A program made the position numbers and the translations under genes. Under the pieces are notes generated by a model. The model saw only the letters and a list, made by a program, of their open reading frames with translations, ran no database searches and was not told where the DNA came from. This document shows, piece after piece, positions 6,436-8,658 of a stretch of DNA of 8,658 bases. Position 1 is the stretch's first letter; the number at the start of each line of letters is the position of its first letter. Where the stretch lies: positions 1-8,658 of the forward strand of contig JAWXUF010000046.1 of NCBI GenBank assembly GCA_044432865.1, read 5' to 3'. Source of the stretch: JAWXUE01 sp044432865. Its GTDB lineage: Bacteria > Bacillota_I > Bacilli_A > Acholeplasmatales > Anaeroplasmataceae.

Positions 6436-6580
6436 TACTAGGAAGATAGTGAGAATCTCTTCTTCACTACGGCGGTAATCTTATTCTTTAATTTAGGTTT
6501 CTTAAATAAATTTAAGCATACACACCTTAAAAAACTTGATTCCATTATTTAACTTTAGCTTCCACGACACTTCCTAGTAC
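6436..6580 (-). ncRNA. Folded leader RNA upstream of galU, possible cis-regulatory RNA
   Basis: Starting almost exactly at the predicted transcription start, the minus-strand RNA closes on itself with a perfect 10-bp helix (6579-6570 with 6445-6436). Inside are a helix with one bulged A (6543-6538 with 6480-6474) enclosing a 4-bp helix (6527-6524 with 6498-6495) and a 6-bp hairpin (6516-6511 with 6506-6501), and a hairpin with a GAGA tetraloop and one bulged A (6469-6460 with 6455-6447). A 26-base, mostly unpaired segment (6569-6544) joins the closing helix to the second. The start-to-junction plan is like a riboswitch or protein-binding leader. No terminator stem or obvious sequestration of AAGGGG is seen. 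I do not recognise the class. Confidence 0.6.
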
Positions 6581-6584
6581 GTTT

Positions 6585-6613
6585 ATTATATCAATTTTAT
6601 CTAATTATGTAAA
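6585..6613 (-). promoter_or_regulatory. galU promoter with extended -10
   Basis: On the minus strand, -35 TTTACA (6613-6608), a 17-base spacer and -10 TATAAT (6590-6585) preceded by TGA. The predicted start near 6579 coincides with the first pair of the leader's closing helix. Confidence 0.8.
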
Positions 6614-6635
6614 GAAAATTAATTTAATAACAACG

Positions 6636-6673
6636 ACAAAAAATACCATTAAACGTATATGTTTAATGGTATT
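6636..6673 (-). terminator. Terminator of the infC-rpmI-rplT operon
   Basis: A perfect 13-bp stem, 6661-6673 with 6642-6654, with a 6-nt loop begins 15 bases after the rplT stop. The minus-strand U tract is six T including the stem foot. It is directly upstream of the galU promoter. Confidence 0.85.
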
Positions 6674-6688
6674 ATATTGATGCATTAA

Positions 6689-7546
6689 TTAGTCAATTTT
6701 AGGTAAGTTGTTTGCTAATAATGTGATTAATTCACCTTTTTTCATAGTTGAATAACCTGTTAATCCGTATTGTTTACATAATGCTTTTAACCCTGGTAAA
6801 GTTAAAGCTTCTAAGTCTACAGATACATTTACTGGATCAGCAGCAGGTTTTGCTTCTTTTTTAGGTGCAGCAGCTTTTTTAGCAGCTGGTTTTTTTGCAG
6901 GAGCTTCTTCAGTTGTAGCAGCTTCTTCTTTTTTAGCAGCAGCTTTTTTAGCTGGTGCTTTTTCTGCTTTAGGAGCAGCTTCTTTTTTAGGTGCTGCTTC
7001 TTTCTTAGGAGCAGCTTTTTTTGGAGCTTCTTCTGTTTTCACTTCTTCTTTTTTCGCAACTTCTTTTTTAGGAGCTGCAACTTTTTCAGCTTTTGGAGCT
7101 GCTTCTTTTTTAGCTACTGGAGCTTTAGTTTCTTCTTTTTTACCTTTTGTTGCTGGAGCTAATACTACTTTTTCTTCTTTCACTTTAACAGGAGCTTTAG
7201 CGTTTTTAGCGATATTTACTAATTCAGTAAATGCAGCAGCATCGTTAACTGCTAATTCAGCTAACATTTTACGGTTAACTAATACATTTGCATTAATTAA
7301 TCCATTGATGAATAATGAATATTTGTAATCATTTAATTTACAAGCAGCGTTAATTCTTTGAATCCATAATTTTCTGAAATCACGTTTTTTAACTTTTCTA
7401 TCTCTATAAGCATATGCTAATGAACGCATTACTTGTTCATGTGCAGTTTTGTATAATAAATGTTTAGAACCAAAGTACCCTTTAGCTAATTTTAAAACTT
7501 TTTTACGTCTTCTACGTGTTGTGTATCCACCTTTTACTCTTGGCAT
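6689..7546 (-). CDS. rplT: 50S ribosomal protein L20 with long C-terminal extension and Rho_N/SAP-like end
   Basis: L20 binds 23S rRNA early in large-subunit assembly and, in Firmicutes, represses its own operon. Residues 1-118 are a normal L20: basic N-terminus MPRVKGGYTTRRRRKK, then RDFRKLWIQRINAA (55-68) with the conserved Trp61, and YSLFINGL (76-83). Homologues normally stop near 117-119. Here the frame continues to 285 residues. Residues about 120-238 are low-complexity Ala, Lys, Pro and Glu with recurring KKEAAP-like units, probably disordered. Residues about 245-283 (ALTLPGLKALCKQYGLTGYS, then MKKGELITLL) follow the pattern of the Rho N-terminal helix-turn-helix fold (Rho_N, related to SAP), a nucleic-acid-binding unit. 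ATG 7546 follows GGAGG (7560-7556), which overlaps the end of rpmI. The Trp codon is TGG. The extension is in frame and codon use does not change, so it is not an obvious assembly error. Confidence 0.95.
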   Translation of the reverse strand: MPRVKGGYTTRRRRKKVLKLAKGYFGSKHLLYKTAHEQVMRSLAYAYRDRKVKKRDFRKLWIQRINAACKLNDYKYSLFINGLINANVLVNRKMLAELAVNDAAAFTELVNIAKNAKAPVKVKEEKVVLAPATKGKKEETKAPVAKKEAAPKAEKVAAPKKEVAKKEEVKTEEAPKKAAPKKEAAPKKEAAPKAEKAPAKKAAAKKEEAATTEEAPAKKPAAKKAAAPKKEAKPAADPVNVSVDLEALTLPGLKALCKQYGLTGYSTMKKGELITLLANNLPKID

Positions 7547-7559
7547 TGTTCATTTCCTC

Positions 7560-7760
7560 CTATAACATGTTAGATATTAAAGATTTAATTCTTTTAATAT
7601 CTGAACTATGTACTAATGTAGATTTTGATAATTGTTTGTTTTGTTTTGTTGTTTTGTTTTGTTTTAAATGTCCTGTGTAAGCTTGACCTCTTTTAAGTTT
7701 TCCGCTTCCAGTTACTTTAATACGTTTTTTAAGACCACTATGTGTTTTTTGTTTTGGCAT
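7560..7760 (-). CDS. rpmI: 50S ribosomal protein L35
   Basis: Small, very basic large-subunit protein of 66 residues, the usual length. It opens MPKQKTHSGLKKRIKVTGSG, matching the L35 signature (KTHxGxxKRxxxTGSGKxxR), and continues with GHLKQNKTTKQNKQLSKS in place of the usual HxxxxKxxKRxRxLR segment. Middle gene of the operon, 15 bases after infC and 13 bases before rplT. Its ribosome binding site is AAGGGG, ten or so bases upstream of ATG 7760. The stop is TAG, the only one in the window, and runs directly into the rplT Shine-Dalgarno sequence (TAG then GAGG), an arrangement that favours translational coupling of L35 to L20 as known in other bacteria. Confidence 0.95.
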   Translation of the reverse strand: MPKQKTHSGLKKRIKVTGSGKLKRGQAYTGHLKQNKTTKQNKQLSKSTLVHSSDIKRIKSLISNML

Positions 7761-7775
7761 TGTTTTTACCCCTTC

Positions 7776-8312
7776 TTATTTTTGATTTTCTTTCAATGGA
7801 TTTAGAATCACTATTAATGATCTACCATCTTGCTTGATAGGTGCATCTGTTGAAGAAACATCTTTTAGTTCCTCTACGAAATCAGCAACCATTTTGCGAC
7901 CGATGTCAGCATGAACAATCATACGCCCTTTAAATCTTAAAGTTACTTTAACTTTATTACCTTTTTCTAAAAACTTTCTAGCATTGTTTGCTTTAGTTTC
8001 GAAATCGTGTTTTTGAATTACAGGACTTAATTGAACTTCTTTAACAACTGTTACTGTTTGATTCTTTTTAATTTCCTTAGCTTTCTTTTGTTGTTCAAAT
8101 CTATGTTTTGAATAATCTAAGATTTTTGCAACAGGTGTTTTAGCATCCGGTTGAATTAAAACTAAATCAAGATCTAATTCTTCAGCTTTTCTTAAAGCTT
8201 CTTGTTTAGATAATACTCCATATTTTGTACCATCAGCACCAATAACTAGCATTTCTTTTGCTCTAATGTTATGGTTAATTAAATCTTCTTGTTGATTTCT
8301 TTGCTTATTAAT
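7776..8312 (-). CDS. infC: Translation initiation factor IF-3, ATT start
   Basis: IF-3 binds the 30S subunit, blocks early 50S joining and checks start-codon pairing. I start it at ATT 8312-8310: GGAGGTGG (8325-8318) stands eight bases upstream, the protein then has 178 residues, and an AUU start is a known hallmark of infC that lets IF-3 repress its own synthesis. An in-frame ATG at 8339 would add nine residues, but it lies at the end of the leader terminator and has no ribosome binding site. Domains: N-terminal part with NIRAKEMLVIG (14-25), basic linker PVAKILDYSKHRFEQQKKAKE (60-80, with Tyr67), and C-terminal 30S-binding domain with KEVQLSP (91-97) and KVTLRFKGRM (122-131). First gene of infC-rpmI-rplT; 15 bases separate it from rpmI. 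Confidence 0.93.
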   Translation of the reverse strand: MNKQRNQQEDLINHNIRAKEMLVIGADGTKYGVLSKQEALRKAEELDLDLVLIQPDAKTPVAKILDYSKHRFEQQKKAKEIKKNQTVTVVKEVQLSPVIQKHDFETKANNARKFLEKGNKVKVTLRFKGRMIVHADIGRKMVADFVEELKDVSSTDAPIKQDGRSLIVILNPLKENQK

Positions 8313-8339
8313 AGAAGCCACCTCCAAATATTTTTGCAT

Positions 8340-8372
8340 AAAAAAATGGATACATATAAATATGCACCCATT
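8340..8372 (-). terminator. Leader terminator (attenuator) of the infC operon
   Basis: A 12-bp stem with two G-U pairs, 8372-8361 with 8356-8345, 4-nt loop, followed by T on the minus strand to 8340. It sits 28 bases before the ATT start of infC, so it must be bypassed for the operon to be expressed. Confidence 0.8.
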
Positions 8373-8481
8373 CGTAAATATGTCTTTGTTATTAATTAAG
8401 AATCTAATTAAATGTGACTATCTACCTACCAATTTATCAATCAGGTGAGAAGCGGGTGCTTCTTCTTTCCACTTTATGCTC
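8340..8481 (-). promoter_or_regulatory. L20-type leader of the infC operon (attenuator)
   Basis: The 140-base minus-strand leader has the layout of the Firmicutes L20 leader, in which ribosomal protein L20 promotes early termination. It contains a hairpin AGAAGC-ACCC-GCTTCT (8463-8458 with 8453-8448), followed by CACCTGATTG and GGTAGGTAG segments (ACCT with AGGT can pair), and ends in an intrinsic terminator (8372-8340). GCACCC (8459-8454) is perfectly complementary to GGGTGC (8369-8364) in the terminator's 5' arm, which would form an antiterminator. The match to the L20 leader class is by recalled pattern, not by covariance search. Confidence 0.75.
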
Positions 8482-8485
8482 TATA

Positions 8486-8514
8486 AGTATAACATAACAC
8501 TTTTCTAATTGCAA
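8486..8514 (-). promoter_or_regulatory. infC operon promoter with extended -10
   Basis: On the minus strand, -35 TTGCAA (8514-8509), a 17-base spacer and -10 TATACT (8491-8486) preceded by TGT. Predicted start near 8480, giving a leader of about 140 bases up to the ribosome binding site. Confidence 0.75.
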
Positions 8515-8524
8515 GTGTTTTTTT
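8496..8524 (+). repeat. Inverted repeat across the infC promoter, terminator-like on the plus strand
   Basis: AACACTT (8496-8502) and AAGTGTT (8513-8519) form a 7-bp inverted repeat with a 10-base gap, straddling the -35 and spacer of the infC promoter. On the plus strand it runs into seven T (8518-8524), so it could also end antisense transcripts. Either an operator or a terminator is possible. Confidence 0.4.
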
Positions 8525-8607
8525 AATATTATTTATTATCCTTGAATGAAAAACTAAATTCCGTTTTTTAAAAATTAATTATAGTTGTGCAATACTAACT
8601 TCCGTTA

Positions 8608-8654
8608 TGTTAAAATAATAATATGTTCTATTATTTATTAGGCTTGTTAGGAGG
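8608..8654 (+). promoter_or_regulatory. Promoter and ribosome binding site of a divergent gene beyond the edge
   Basis: On the plus strand TGT-TAAAAT (8608-8616) is an extended -10; the -35 is weak (TGCAAT 17 bases upstream). AGGAGG at 8649-8654, four bases from the window end, is a strong Shine-Dalgarno sequence, so a plus-strand start codon is expected within about ten bases after the edge. The gene itself is not visible. Confidence 0.55.
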
Positions 8655-8658
8655 AAGC

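Noticed and set aside
6463..6480. Resemblance of the galU leader to the 3' core of the TPP riboswitch
   Set aside because: ATTACCGCCGTAGTGAA resembles AATGCCAGCGTAGGGAA, but the required CUGAGA and CCUGAUCUGG segments are absent and the helix plan differs; galU has no link with thiamine.
7640..7670. TTTTG-type short repeat in the rpmI region
   Set aside because: It encodes the Lys/Gln/Asn-rich middle of L35 (KQNKTTKQNKQ), so composition explains it.
1..8658. CRISPR array, insertion sequence, prophage or defence system
   Set aside because: No direct-repeat array, transposase, terminal repeats or defence-type domains were seen; gene content is core housekeeping.

Overview
The window is very AT-rich with a compact, almost entirely minus-strand layout. 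Strong Shine-Dalgarno sites, Firmicutes-type genes (pdp, cshA-like helicase, infC-rpmI-rplT with an L20-type leader) and a ribosomal protein with a long Ala/Lys/Pro/Glu tail point to a low-GC Gram-positive lineage close to the Mollicutes: Acholeplasma/Anaeroplasma-like, RF39-like or an erysipelotrichial relative. The conserved Trp of L20 is coded by TGG and no CDS has an internal TGA, so the standard code fits better than the Mycoplasma code. The lineage call is inference; no rRNA is present.

Layout, left to right. 1-131: 3' end of an unidentified plus-strand transcript with a strong terminator. 138-1472: pdp, minus strand, convergent with the first transcript across two hairpins. 1534-1704: a small membrane protein gene just upstream of pdp. 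1885-3540: a DEAD-box RNA helicase with a DbpA-type C-terminal RNA-binding domain; a terminator hairpin lies in its 5' leader. 3648-5352: rsmD followed by an unrecognised 385-residue acidic-tailed protein, tightly coupled. 5404-5461: three tandem hairpins between galU and rsmD. 5535-6410: galU, preceded by a roughly 145-nt folded leader RNA. 6689-8312: the translation operon infC-rpmI-rplT, preceded by an L20-type attenuator and a well-formed promoter. 8608-8658: promoter and ribosome binding site of a divergent plus-strand gene that starts just beyond the edge.

Most genes concern RNA and translation: initiation factor 3, ribosomal proteins L35 and L20, a 16S rRNA methyltransferase and an RNA helicase. 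Pdp handles nucleoside salvage and GalU makes UDP-glucose for envelope glycolipids or polysaccharides. The window is core genome, with no mobile element, CRISPR array, tRNA or rRNA seen. What stands out is untranslated RNA: three minus-strand units (infC, galU, cshA) have structured 5' leaders, two of them containing an intrinsic terminator, and a fourth structured stretch precedes rsmD. The most unusual protein feature is an L20 more than twice normal length that ends in a Rho_N/SAP-like domain.
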